Assembly: GCA_013396915.1 (NCBI GenBank)
Contig: VWZL01000614.1
Coordinates: 1-64,000, forward strand
Reading direction: 5' to 3'
DNA from: Stercorarius parasiticus
Taxonomy: Eukaryota; Chordata; Aves; Charadriiformes; Stercorariidae
Length of the DNA stretch: 64,000 nt
In this document: one piece after another, positions 12,724-25,510 of the stretch
How positions within the stretch are numbered: position 1 is the first letter of the stretch
How the letters are laid out: each line of letters begins with the position of its first letter
Program-made: the position numbers and the translations under genes
Notes under the pieces: generated by a model
What the model saw: only the letters and a program-made list of their open reading frames with translations
Database searches by the model: none
What the model was told of the DNA's origin: nothing

Positions 12724-15601
12724 CTCTGAACCCCAGATTAGGTTTCTATGGATTTTACCATAAAAATACTGAACGACATCTGTATTTTAGTACTAGTCCA
12801 GACCCATCCTGACTCAGTTGTGAAGCATTTGCTGTCAGGAAGATCGCACACTGTTTGACTAAAAATGTTCTCAAAACAGCAGTTCTTTGAGTGATTAACT
12901 GGGCTATGGTCATACTAGCTAAGAAGCACACATGGTTGTTATCAGTTACATACATTTTTAATGCTGTTTATCAGAAAGGGGGATGACATCAGTGCATAGG
13001 GTAAGGGCTTTCAGTGCTCTTTAATAAGGTCAGCGCTACGATTTACTGTGAGAATGGAACAGTTTTGTGCCGAGGGCATAATCAATATGAGAATAAGATT
13101 GTGATTTGCTAAAATATGAGCTTGTGGGAATACGACGTAAAGGAAGTTAGTAGTAGGATCTGAATGAAAATAGGCATCTTAGCTTTAGCTTTTAGCAAAA
13201 GGAGAAAACCTAATTTTGATTCAGAGCAGATTCATGATTCAGCTAAAACTTCAGACCCCAAATCTCTTTTTGACCCGTTCAAATATGACACAGGACTTCA
13301 CTGGGGTGAGACAGCGGCTGAAATAAAAACTTCATTATCATTTACTCTCCTGCAGCAATCACCTAGTAATGAGAGAAAGTGCCCTTGCAGGCTGTTCCAG
13401 AAGGATAGGGCAAACCCCCTCCGCGACCGTCCTCCAGGGGAGGAGTCATGGAAGCAGAACATCTCACCCTGGGGAGAAGCTGGGGAGAAGCCTTTCAGCT
13501 CAGTTATGGTATTCCTCTCTGCAGCACCTTTCACAGCTGAGCAAGGACCTGATAACCTCTAACAGGCATCCAACAGCCCGGTGTGGACAAAGCCAGCAGC
13601 AGTGCCCTTGTACTCAGCCAGCTCCCCTCCCCACTAGGAGACGTTCCCTGTATTGTTCTGTGCCAAACTCCCAGTTTGATGTTCTGACGTGGGAACAGAA
13701 ACCAAACTATGTCGTGCGATGCTGGGAGGAAAAGCCACAGCGTGCCACTTTGTCAGACTGCTGTGTACCACCCCAGCTTTTGCCCCAGAAAAGGGTGATT
13801 TAATTCCTCTTATAAAAATATCCTCTAAATTGGTTTTAACCCCATACTTTTCAAAACATTGCTATTATGTAATTCCTTACATTTTGCAAAATATCTGTAA
13901 CTGTGTTAGAGCCCCAAACACTACATTTGTGTCCCTGAGGGTTTGATTTCCAGCGCTTGAAGCCGTAAAGCTCCACCTCCATACCCCGTGTGTTTGGGTT
14001 CTATCCCTCCATTTCTCCCTTGCTGACGCATACCAATGAAGACCTAGGTAAACCTTTTCAGGACGCCAATGGCGAGCTCCCCGGTTCCCACGACAGTGCT
14101 AGCAGGGTGCAAGGCTTTGAGGAAAAAAGGAGGAAATTAGCCTGTCACTCTGGGAAAGCAATGCCTACTGATACAAGGAGCAGTCTAATCTCTAAACAGT
14201 CTACATGAAAAAAAAAAAAACAACTAACAAACAGAGGGAAGGAAGGAAGAAAAGGATTTCTGTTGTAAATTGACAGGAATGGCTGTATTGGGTTTCCGCT
14301 GATGAAATCTCTCCACAGCAAAGGGTTAGAAGGAATAAAGGAGGCTTTAAGCCTTGTAAGGGTGAGAGAAAACAAGACATAATGATGAAGCTGGATATGT
14401 AAGCAAGCTTCTCAAAACTTATGTGAATATTCAGAGATTTACACTTGGTGTTTCTGGATAAGCAGCACATCTACCAGTTTCTTTTTTTGGTCATTTTGGT
14501 GGTTTTTTTTTCCTGTACATGGCTCAGCCCTTTATTAGTGTCCAAAACAGAGATCACACAGAGTCAGAGATGATTGTAACTCACTAAGCTGTTTTAAATG
14601 TAAATTAAATACTGTTGAAAGCAGACTGGATTCTGGATAACTATAGCAGTAGTGTGCTATTAAGACCAAGTTATTTTAACATAGGCCATACGAATCACAT
14701 TTATATATGCAATCCGAATGTTTGGTCTTTACTGTATTAGCAGTATGCAAAACAGAATGCATTTGGGAAATCCCTGGAATAAAGGAAAATATATTTAGTA
14801 CCGATAGGCTGCACAGAGGAGAGATAAACTTCTAGATGACCTTTTGTACATGAGATTAATATTCAATGGGGAGATGGTAAAAACCTGAAGTTTTAAAAAG
14901 TACAAACGTAAAATGCCTTACATCATTCTGCAACCATGCACTTCACAGATACATTAAAATGTCAATATTGGAGCATGGGCACTTATGGAATACTAGGTCA
15001 ATGAAGAATTGCATCTGATTTGATGAATCGGATAACTGGTAACACACAAAATCTAAGAGCATAATTCTTGAATATTATTTCCTAAAGCAGCGACAACGTC
15101 AAAGAAAGTATGAGGAGAAGACTTAAAGCTTTCAATAAGGAATATAATGACCCAGGGTACGTCAATTAGATGTTCTGCCCTCAGGAGCATGCAGGACCTG
15201 TGGTTCCACAACATGAAGTCTCTGGCAGCAGTATTGGTTTCAGGTATTCCCATTACTCTATTTTCCTGAGTTCACCTGCACAGTTTCTTGAACGGGTAGA
15301 CTGTGATCTCTATTGGGGAACCAATCAGTTTAATATGATTTTTGTCAAGTTTTCAGGGTTTGATTGGGGCTTTTTTTTTTAGTTCCTAACAGCTGCACAA
15401 AGACTTGTGGTAGAGCACGAGGCAAGATTTCCTCCAGCCACCAATACGATTCACAATTTGTATTATGAAATGTATTAACCTGTATGTGAAAGCTTAATAT
15501 ACCAAAGCTGGTGTCTTGCTTGATGACAACAAAGGCATTGCATGAAATAAATGCATTAGAATTCGTAAAAGGTAATTACCCATTCTAAAGGTTTGAATGC
15601 T

Positions 15602-15622
15602 TGTGAGGTCAACGACCTCACA
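15602..15622. repeat. 21-bp palindrome with 9-bp arms
   Basis: TGTGAGGTC, 3-base spacer AAC, then GACCTCACA: perfect 9-bp arms. It contains AGGTCA, one base, then CGACCT, an inverted nuclear-receptor half-site pair of IR1 type with one mismatch. Function is not shown. Confidence 0.6.
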
Positions 15623-17641
15623 TCCTTAAACATGCAATTCCAGTCAGTACTTGCTCATCCTTTACTCACCATAGTTCTGACTGAGTTTAGACAGCCAAAT
15701 TAATTTTAAAAGGTAAGTTTTACATTCTTTATAACTCCAAGGATTTATGTGGGAACTTCAAAAGCTGATTTTACAATTTCAAGTATATTTCCATGATATT
15801 GGCACGTTCCTTGCATACCAGACATATTTCACTTGTCAGAAAGGCTTTCTCTAGACTGCTACCTTGCATAACCAAACTGATCACCTGCATCTCAGAGCTT
15901 GTTGCTGCCCAGTCTTTTTGGGGGTTCTGGACGTGACAAGAATGGACCGATAACCTGTTTAGAAACCCTCCTTCGGGGAACAAATTTCCTCAGGTTTAGC
16001 CAGCCACCCTAAAGACATATTTAACATGAGAAAACTGTAACATAAATAATTTTATAAAAATTGCAAGGATTAAAAGGTAATTATTATGTGTTTAAAGACA
16101 GATGCATTGAGGTAGGTAGAAAATGTGCCCGTTGACTCTGGATTTTGGTAAGTTCTGTAAGGGTTTCCTACAGCTATTTCAGCTAAAAAGCTGTTGGCTG
16201 TCAGTGGGGATGCTTTTCTTCTAAACAGGAGAATTCCCAGAGGCAAAAGTCCTCTCTCATAGTCAGTTTCATACAGAGTGATCCATTACTAAGGAACTCT
16301 ACCCAGCTGGTGCATCTTATGATTAATAAACTTTATCAAGGCGTCATTTTTACCACATCTTGCAACTGCTGGCTGACCATCGGAATTGAACTTCTCTTCT
16401 GCATTGAGATATTTTTAAAATTTGCTGGGTCAAAGCCAAGCAGAGGTCTTGCCTGTAGACACAGCTATTTACTGAAGATAAATAAAATGTCCTGCTAATG
16501 ACCTAGTATTTCCGAGTGCTACTCACAATTTTCAGAGAACTACTGGCTTCCTAGCAGTAAGTACTAACTTGTCTGTATTAGTTTGCAATAAACAAATGGA
16601 GGTTTATATTCTTTCCAAAACTCTATGTTTGTCATACCTACATATTAATGCAACCCTAAGTGTGTTTATTAATCATCACCCTTCAAGTGCCCATTATCTT
16701 TGGAAGTCTGTTAAGGTCAGGAATAGCTTTTTGCAAGGAGTTTCAAATATGAGTTTAAAGGTACACGGAAGTGTATAGAAAAGTGCTAATACATTTTTAT
16801 AAATTATTTATTATTTACTGCAATAATTAACTCAGACAAGTGGAAGAGACAATCTGCAAATGCAGAAATTACGATAAACAGGCGGTACAGCAAATAAGAG
16901 GTACTAATTCAAACCCTCTGAACCACAATACGATGCACATGCGAAATAAAGCAGAGCCAATGTATAGGAAGGAACAGATGGAATTCCTGCATCACAGAAA
17001 GAATCGCCATAGGAAACATCTGGAAATTATCAGGAAAAAACAAACAAACAAAGAGGTCCCCTTAAACCCTAGAGCTTGCTAATCACAAGCCATTGGTTAA
17101 AAGAAGCTGGAAAGCAGAGGTACAAGAGGTATTGTGAACAGAAATTAGTATAACTGAAAAAAAAGAAAGGATACAACAATATTTGATAGTTGCTATGTTT
17201 TGGATGGGATATAGTGTCCTTAAGGGGAGGCTAAGCGGTGTCAAGATGACATTGCATCTCCAAGGTGTTTGTGGACATGGCAAAAGACTGGTGTTTGCAA
17301 AGGTTAATTAAACATATTCTAACACATTGAAACACATACAGCAGACAAGGCAGTGCAGAGTTCAAAAAGGGTTGAACTATTTTGGTTGGATACCTGGGCA
17401 TCATAAGTGTCTGTACACAGTAAACTAAATCTATGTAGATATGAGTGTGTCTGATTCACATGCAGTGGGGGAAACACTCCTGCTCCTGCCCAGGTTCTTT
17501 GCTGGGCCTGGGCTCTGTGCTGGCTGAGGAATACCCTCTGCCAGTCCTCTACTGCAAGGCTCTGCTGCTCAACAGTGCAAACAAAATCCCTGTTTCAGTT
17601 AGTTTGGAGGAGAATATTCAGTTTTCTTAATGACAAGTCGA

Positions 17642-17733
17642 AGCACCTCTTCACTCAGTGCATGGGTTTCTACTGGAAAGCTATTCTGGAGTGTCTTGCT
17701 TGACCCATGCACTGAGAAGAGATTCTAGGTGCT
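17642..17733. repeat. 92-nt imperfect hairpin
   Basis: TCAGTGCATGGGT (17655-17667) pairs perfectly with ACCCATGCACTGA (17703-17715). Outward, CTCTTC (17647-17652) pairs with GAAGAG (17716-17721) after a 2-nt bulge, and AGCAC (17642-17646) pairs with GTGCT (17729-17733) after a 7-nt bulge. This gives about 24 paired bases around a 35-nt loop. The shape would suit a pre-miRNA or a small foldback element; neither is proven. Confidence 0.6.
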
Positions 17734-20700
17734 CACTCTACATTTCAGATCATGGTCTGAAAGCTAAGTGTCTAACATATGGACAAACCTTACACAATTT
17801 GTATATGCTTTAGGTCTTTAGTGATATTGGCTCTACATCCTCTGTGGTTCTGATACAAAGATTTTCCGAGTGGTCCTGGAATCCACAGAAAACATGCTGC
17901 TCTTTTTTTCTTCTTCTTTTCTTTTTCAGTTGCATGTTATATTATTTTGGAATTCTGGGTGGTTTTAGGATCTGCCCCTGCCTAGACCAAAGATGCTAAA
18001 GGAATATGTCCAACCCAAGATATTTTACATGAGCAAAGAAAGGTAGCTTTGGGTAACAACTTTTAAAAAAAAAATTATAGTAGTCAAGATGGGGAAAATG
18101 TAGTTCTCATTTATATGGTCAAGTCAAATAAAACCAATTAGGTCTCAGTTAGTCCTTTATTTCTGTAGCAAATTTATAGTTCCCATGTGTGAGATTTGTC
18201 AGTCTTATGAGAATGGCCTAACTAGCCCTAACTACCTCTGGTTTAACTTGAATTTAAATGCTCTTATGTGCCTATTTTTATTGAAATAAAATCTCTTCGG
18301 GGTTAGCTTATTATTTTTCTAACTTGACATTTTTATATGTGTAACATTTTAGACCATATACTTCAGATTTCTTTTTCTAATTCAGCTTTAGTTAAGTGGA
18401 ATTTAGCTTTAGTAAAGTGGCAAGAGTTACTCTATAAAACTTTGCTGGAGGAAAAAAAAGTCTAAGGAAAATATTATCAGAAGCAAGGAAATGTGAAAAG
18501 CTTGATATATGAACCACAGTCTGGGCCATACATTGCTCTTTTTAGCAAAATGTTGTTGTAATAGGAATGGTGGCAACGATATTTTAGATTACATCAATAT
18601 TCAAATGACCAGAATTCATTTCCATTTGCTTTCTAAGTTTATCGTGATGCTCAAGGTTATACATCTGCCAGTGATGCATTGCCATACAATGAAGATAGTA
18701 AAAATGCAATGAAGAACACAGTTCTATCTTCAGTAGTCCATTGCAGGGATCTGGTGCTGGTATGAGCTTTACAACCCTGGAAGAACCATGTTTATTAGTA
18801 CTGAGCATTGAGACACGTCATACAGCCATGGTAAAAGGAATACGAGTTTTTGCTTTCTCTATCACCATTAGCTGTTTGGACCAGATAGGGTAGCTATCCA
18901 TAGTTAATATGGAAAGTAAAGGATATATAAGCTCATATTTGACAGAGACAACTCTTTCACAGAAGAATGGAACAGCATATTTGGGTCTGTACTTTTATAT
19001 GCCTTTACTTACTTACACATTGGTGGCTTTCTTATCTTCTTAAAAGTTTTATTGCCATAATGAGAAATGGGATGGGGATTAGGCAATTTAACAACAGTAT
19101 TTTAAGAACTTTCTCAAAAAGCATCTTCAAAACACTCTGTCCCAGGGAGAGTTTGGAGATCCGGTGTTTCCAGATAGTCCCCAGGAACTGTTTGCTTCTG
19201 CTCTTATTAGGTATTCCCAACAGGGAATGACCTTAGAAAGGAAGAAATGCAAAAATTATTTATATGAGTTCAGTGAAGTCAACTTAAAAATTCTGAGAAA
19301 GGAAACTGCCCTAGAAATTGTTTGTAAACAGAGTCTAAGCAGGGAAAGTCCTTCTCAACGTGTGCTAATAGATGTGTGCAGCACTGAGGTGCTAGTAACA
19401 CCTTCACCAGTGAAATATTCAGAAGATAAGCAAATAAATAGGAAGAGCTGTTTGTATTTTTTAACCTCAAAATCTGTATTCATAGACTTATTCACTGTGA
19501 CTGTTTTCATTAGGTCTTGATATGATCTTTCTACTTGCCAAACATAAATTCTTTTGAGATTTCTGAGAGGCAAGGGAAATTTGATCTAAAAAGTAGGAAA
19601 AAATTTAACTATACCAGCCATTGAAAATGTCTGCAAATGATCTGCCATACATCTACCTGCATGATGTAGAGGCATTTAAATTCAGAGGAAGTTTTTTCTG
19701 TGTTACACATTTCGCAGTCAGTGTTGGAAGTTTGTCTCTGTTCTTTTATTTTTCTCCAGGTTGCAGTTAGTAATGCTTTAAGAAATCGTATGAAATTAGA
19801 AAATAAACCCGTTATCGTTACCTGTTCCTTCAACTAACTGTCAATCAAAGTTCCCACACAATTGTCCCAGATCTTACTCCTGCTCCCCCGAGAAGTGTTG
19901 GGCTTGTTAAAAAGTATTTTCCCTGCAGCATAATGCTGTTAAAAATATGTTTGATTCCATTCTTTCAGCTTGAAATTACTTTCATTCCATTTGCAGGTCA
20001 TGTTGAAACAGTCTTTTTCAGGTGAAGATTCCTTGTGCCGTTTGCCATCCTTGCGGTGGAGAAAGCAAACTTGTTTCTGACAAAAGAAGACTATATTACA
20101 ATATGAGAGAAATATGCATCACTTTTTTTCCCAAATTTTTTTCTTCCATCCTTATCCACAGAGTATTTTGCTGCGTAGGGAATCCTGCCTTAGCTCCTTT
20201 TGATTCCCAGTTGCATAGGTATAAATCTATCAAAAGTGAAGCACTTCTTAGTGCAGTAAAGTAGAATACTTATTTTTTATGCCTTTTCCTCATTCTAAAT
20301 GTCAGCATTATTTTCTGTTCACTGATCAGAGGAAGGCATAAAAAGTAAGAGTTATCACTGCCTGGTGGGCAAGACACTTTTACCAGACTGATTCATGGGA
20401 TAATGACTGCTTATAACAAATGCGTAGCTGTAATGGGTGGCATTTGCCTCTGAATAACGTAGGAGCTGGGCCACTCTGGTGACACACTGAGGTTCAGATC
20501 TCGATTTCAAATCAAGCAGAGAAGCCTTGTTCCTGGATTGCCAGGGAAGTGGATGCATGTGAAGGTGAGAATCCCCAGGGCTGCCATTACCCCTGAGTTT
20601 ATTTGGGATAGCGATGACCTGCCTTAAGCTTCAGGTGAAGGTGCCTGGCAGCAGACCTGAGCACGCAGAGGCGTCCGCAGGAAGGAGCTGAGCTGCACAA

Positions 20701-21154
20701 CCCAACCTTCCCGGGGGTTATTTCTCACTGCCTGTCCCCCGAAGGGTTGCACTGCTGGGTACCACCCTCTCTCCACGCTGTGGAGAGGCAGCTGGTCACC
20801 CGTATGGAAGCCACTGATGTCAGCAGGCAGCAGAGAGCCTGACAGTACAGGGGAGCACTCCTGATGCACTCAAATCTGACACAAGCTAATCTTTTGGAGA
20901 ATGGTTCAAGCAGTCATTTTTGTCATGTATTTCTGAGATATTTCCCCAGACACTGCTCTGTGACCTCCTCAGCTCCGGACTAGTGTTTGTGCCTGTGTAA
21001 GCACACTGCTCTTAGAACATATCCAGACTTTATGTTCTCCTTTATTCCCTGCTGGGAAACTGTTTGGAGAGGGACAATGCTGAGTTGAGAGCTGAGCTCT
21101 CTCTTCTTAGAGAGTTGAGTAGGCGCAGAGAGGCACAATATTGACTGTAAATTA

Positions 21155-21355
21155 TATTGCATGAGGTTTAATAAAGCCAAGTGCCGGGTCCTGCATTTCG
21201 GTCACAACAACCCCAAGCAACGCTACAGGCTTGGGGAAGAGTGGCTAGAAAGCTGCTCAGCAGAAAAGGACCCGGGGGTGCTGGTGGACAACCAGCTTAA
21301 CATGAACCAGCAGTGTGCCCAGGTGGCCAAGAAGGCCAACAGCCTTCTGGCTTGT
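21155..21355 (+). mobile_element. CR1 LINE ORF2 reverse-transcriptase fragment, cut by the assembly gap
   Basis: An open plus-strand frame from 21161 encodes [19 protein letters not shown], then [22 protein letters not shown] sequence (written here as [20 protein letters not shown]) and [10 protein letters not shown]. This is the distinctive segment after the CR1 polymerase palm (…MKFN-K-CKVLHLGRNNP…EKDLGVLVD-KLNMSQQCA-AAKKAN…). It is well preserved with no stop, so this copy is younger than its neighbours. The 5' edge is truncated, and the 3' part falls in the gap. No CR1 3' end is seen after the gap. Confidence 0.9.
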
Positions 21356-21716
21356 NNNNNNNNNNNNNNNNNNNNNNNNNNNNNNNNNNNNNNNNNNNNN
21401 NNNNNNNNNNNNNNNNNNNNNNNNNNNNNNNNNNNNNNNNNNNNNNNNNNNNNNNNNNNNNNNNNNNNNNNNNNNNNNNNNNNNNNNNNNNNNNNNNNNN
21501 NNNNNNNNNNNNNNNNNNNNNNNNNNNNNNNNNNNNNNNNNNNNNNNNNNNNNNNNNNNNNNNNNNNNNNNNNNNNNNNNNNNNNNNNNNNNNNNNNNNN
21601 NNNNNNNNNNNNNNNNNNNNNNNNNNNNNNNNNNNNNNNNNNNNNNNNNNNNNNNNNNNNNNNNNNNNNNNNNNNNNNNNNNNNNNNNNNNNNNNNNNNN
21701 NNNNNNNNNNNNNNNN
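21356..21716. other. Assembly gap of 361 N
   Basis: Unresolved bases. They follow a CR1 fragment and directly abut one arm of an inverted repeat, so a repeat or hairpin probably broke the assembly. Confidence 1.
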
Positions 21717-21873
21717 AATTTTCTGATTTGTAATTTTACTTTTTAGCTGGGCCTCTTCTAACTGACTAAAGTCTGAAATTAATAGCATGTTGTTCAGAAA
21801 CTGTTCGCTCTCAGTGATAAGACCTGATTATACATATATATATATAAAAAGTAAAATTACAAATCAGAAAATT
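21717..21873. repeat. 29-bp perfect inverted repeat with ~99-bp loop, abutting the gap
   Basis: 21717-21745 and 21845-21873 are exact reverse complements over 29 bases (the core of the first arm is TTCTGATTTGTAATTTTACT). The left arm begins at the first base after the N run, so it could extend into the gap. The loop holds an (AT)n run at about 21832-21846. It could be a foldback/MITE-like element or an assembly artefact. Confidence 0.85.
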
Positions 21874-24800
21874 GGTTCTGTTTTACCTCAAACCAGGACA
21901 CCATCAGGAAAATATCCTTCCTATGTCCCTCCCGAGTCTCACCATTTTAAAGGACACCGAAGTCATGCAATACCAAAAAATTCACATACCGTTTACCTGA
22001 TATTCACCGTTATTCTTGGGTACCTGATTATATACAGTGATACACTCCATCTCCAGACCTTCAAGCCTTTGAAGCCTTTGTAATTTGTTGATTTTTTTTT
22101 CATTACAGGCTGAAGGTTATATTTCTGTTCCTCCTGGTTTTAAAATTAAAAAAAAGTACCAGCTGGTCTTTGCCCAGATGAGGACAACATTTTAACTCTG
22201 GCAGGTGAGCCGGCACCTATTTGAAATGAAAAACATCTCTGTCACTTCTCAATAGCCACCAAATAAAAAGCTTAATACTTTTTTTTTAATGTTTGGTACA
22301 GGAAAACCACATACATATTCCCTCTACTAATTGTTTGAACAGAAACTTCTTACTTGCTCCATTGCTACCACTCAGGAGAGGACCTGATGGTCAGACACAA
22401 CAATATTCCTCTAATCACTTCAAGGACCATTGGAGAAGGACTGTACTGTTTTATTTAATACCCTGCTTGAGAACAAAAGCCCCTACTGAGAAGCAGAGAG
22501 CAGATCATACACTCTTCTTTCATGCCCGCAGAGACAATTTAGTTAAATTACAAAAAGGTTTGTCTCTGACTGGCTCCTTTGCCCGTATTTCAAGCTGGCC
22601 AAACATGCTCCAGCCCAGAAGACAAATGCCCTGTGCACTACAGGGGCACCAAGCCCAAGCTCGTAGACATTGTCACTAAGCACACGCTGCCTACTGGCCT
22701 TGGCAGAACCAGTATAAGGAGAGATGCCACCAGTATAAGGAGAGATTCTACAAGCAGAAGAGTATGCATATATTGACGTGACAAATATGTTTTTGAATAA
22801 AGGCAAAGTCTAAACACAAAACCACAGGCATACAGACAGATGTCCTTATTGATACAATGGTTAAGTAGAGGCAAATTTATGAGATGTTAAGTAATGACAT
22901 GTTTTTTGTTGGAGAAAAAAATAAGAGCAGTAAATGAAAAATTATTGTCAGGAATAAGACCCAAGTTCCCAGCTAAAGGTACTGAGAGGATTCCATGAAA
23001 TGCAAACCAAAAGAAGAACACAAACTGTCAGACCCAATTAACAGAGCCTCCTACTGTCTGTGTTTAATGTCAAAAAATTATGAGACATCCACAGGGAGAC
23101 AGCTGTTAGACGCTCGGAGATACTGTTACTGACCTCAGTAGGAAAGGTTAACGTGAACCACGAATCTGAATATCATCAGCGTGCTTATGATAATGAAAGC
23201 CATATGACACAATCAATGCTTCAAGGAGATTTAAATTTAATGAAAGATCTGAAAGGCTCAGGACAGAGCCCCGAGGTTCACTGACACTCACAGAGCTTAT
23301 GATTGCGAAAAGCTTGATCAGCACGTGGCATCGAAAGGGTGGTTATAAGGTAAGGCCCAAATCTCTTCCCAACCAATGGATCTTCTTGGACAACTCTGTT
23401 GAAGCAATGCCAAAGGCAACTGCTCAGCTGAGCAAACATGAAGAAAATCTGCAGAATGTCAGTCAAGATCCTTGTTTCCCCACAACAACTGGCCTAAAAA
23501 CACAAATCCACCTGGGTATGTGCTAAACAAATGTTCAGTTTGAGACAACGTATGCTAAAGGATGTGTGGAAGGAAAGACCATAAAAACAAGTATAAGTTT
23601 TAATGAACTATGAGAGATGCTAAAGGCTTTGTTCCAGTCATAATAGGAGCTTTATGTCAGGCTTAGAATGTGAAAAACTGGAGTCTGGTGTGAATCCAGA
23701 ATGACTCACTGAAATAATAAAAATGAGAATTTTAAACATGGTTTCCTTCCCTGACAGTTCAAACTCTTAAATTAGGCCCATCGCAGCATGGATAAATAAT
23801 CTTCCCCCATTCTAACAATTAATTCCCTAGCTGTTGGTCCCCTTACCTGACAAAAGCATATATTATGTTACTGGCAGAGAACAAATATATTGACATACTA
23901 GTTCTGGTTTGAACTCCCAATAGACTCCCAATAGGGATACTTAAAGTAGGTTTAATTATATGTAAAGATTCACATAATTTAAGCCACGCATTGTTATATT
24001 GCATTCCTGAATATTCAGAAGGTCAATAAACTTTTTCTTTAGTTGAGACATATTTCTATTACCACACTGTTCACTTCTGTCACTAAGGTTTTTTAAAGGC
24101 TCTGAGGTCATTTGAAAGCTAGGCTGAACTATACAATTTAAAACGGGGTCTATAGGGAACAGTCATTTACAGACAAGGAAATGACTAATTCGACTGGACT
24201 TCAACTTAGTTCAGTGGTATCTCTCAGAGATATTATTTCCTGTCAAAGATTTTTAAGGATTCAGAAGTGCTGTAAGAAATTTGCTTCAGAAACACAATTT
24301 CAGTCTCTCTGAGAGGACACAGACATCTCTGGAAATTTCAGAATCCCAAAGCAGAAAAAATAATTCAGCACAAAGAGTCCTTGGATATACTATTCAGTAA
24401 TTAACACCCATCCCATTTTGGCAAACATGACAGACAATTGCCAATTCTGTGTTTGACTTTTACTGTATATATTTTGCAAGGATAAACCTCATAGGTAAGA
24501 TTTTTTTAGCACATTGGTGTGTCTGTGTGTCTGTTTCCTTTGTTCTCTTGCTAATTAAGTTTTTTTCCCCCCAAAACAAGTCAGAAAACACATGAGATGT
24601 TTTTCTTACATGTGTAAAGCAGTAAGGAGTCTTCCAGGAAAAGTCTTAAAAAAAAATATAAATCACTAGTTCACAGAGTTTTAATGTAACCTGAAATTCC
24701 TAGGATGTTTTCAGGAATATTTCAGTGGTGACTGTACTGATAACATTTATTGGCTCATCATTACACTACTTGTACACCATAATAGCAGATAACAAAAAAC

Positions 24801-25019
24801 CAAGCTACTATACGTCCTCGTGAACTTCTAGCCTAGTCCCACTCACAAGAGCCTAGTGGCCTTGTTGTCAGAGTGAGTCATCTCTAGTTACATTTTTTTC
24901 TCACAGTCTTTAAGCCTTGGTCTGTCTGAAATCATAGCTCTCATTGCACTGGAAGTTATTTAACACATTGAAATATTTTGGTTAGAAAAATATTTATTTT
25001 CAATTCTTTTGTGTGTGGA
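21874..25019. other. Intergenic DNA with a small tandem repeat and a possible old repeat
   Basis: No gene recognised. A 21-bp unit carrying ACCAGTATAAGGAGAGAT occurs twice (22708-22725 and 22729-22746). The region 23150-23290, with CATCAGCGTGCTTATGATAA and GGCTCAGGACAGAGCCCC, resembles an interspersed amniote sequence I remember but cannot name. Confidence 0.6.
22708..22746. repeat. Two-copy 21-bp tandem repeat
   Basis: The 18-mer ACCAGTATAAGGAGAGAT is repeated exactly with a 3-base spacer (GCC). Confidence 0.85.
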
Positions 25020-25510
25020 AATTCCCGGTTCAAGAAGGACAGGGAACTGCTGGAGAGGGTATAGCAAAGGGCTATGAAGATGATTAGGGGACTGGAACAT
25101 CTCTCTTAGGAAGAAAGGCTGAGGGATTTGGGCCTCTTCAGTCTGGAAAAAAGATGACCAAGGGGGGATTTTATCAATGCTTATAAATACTTAAAGGGTG
25201 GGTGTCAGGAGGACAGGGCCAGGCTCTTTTCAGTGGTGCCCAGCAACAGGACAAGAGGTAACGGGCACAAACTTGAACATAGGAAGTTCCATCTCAACAT
25301 GAGGAGGAACTTCTTTACTTTGAGGGTAGCAGAGCACTGGAACAGGCTGCCCCGGAGAGGTGGTGGAGTCTCTGTCTCTGCAGACATTCAAAACCCACCT
25401 GGACGTGTTCCTGTCCAGCCTGCTTTAGGTGACCCTGCTTTGGCAGTGGGGTTGGACTAGATGATCTCCAGAGGTCCCTTCCAACCCCTACCATTCTGTG
25501 ATTTTGTGAA
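25020..25510 (+). mobile_element. CR1 LINE 3' end (ORF2 C-terminus plus tail)
   Basis: The frames encode the characteristic CR1 ORF2 end, including a piece at 25233 reading [20 protein letters not shown], then [20 protein letters not shown]. It is followed by the 3' UTR motif TTGGACTAGATGATCTCCAG, AGGTCCCTTCCAACCCCTAC and an ATTCTGTGATTTTGTG tail. The copy is 5'-truncated with few stops, so relatively young. It is inserted in the plus direction. Confidence 0.95.

Larger units (their letters stand above)
6051..21154. other. Long intergenic stretch; only small repeats and hairpins
   Basis: 15 kb with no recognisable gene. A frame of 176 codons at 9071-9601 (plus) lies in a locally GC-rich patch and resembles no protein. 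Other items: a 23-bp imperfect tandem repeat (12678-12723), homopolymer A runs (10333-10348, 14206-14220), a palindrome at 15602-15622 and a hairpin at 17642-17733. The region 10929-11470 has motifs of the kind TTAGGTGTC and GGCCTAAG that may come from an old amniote repeat I cannot name. Confidence 0.65.

Noticed and set aside
21161..21788. Long frames spanning the N run on both strands
   Set aside because: Their length comes from unresolved bases; only the part up to 21355 is real coding-like sequence, from CR1.
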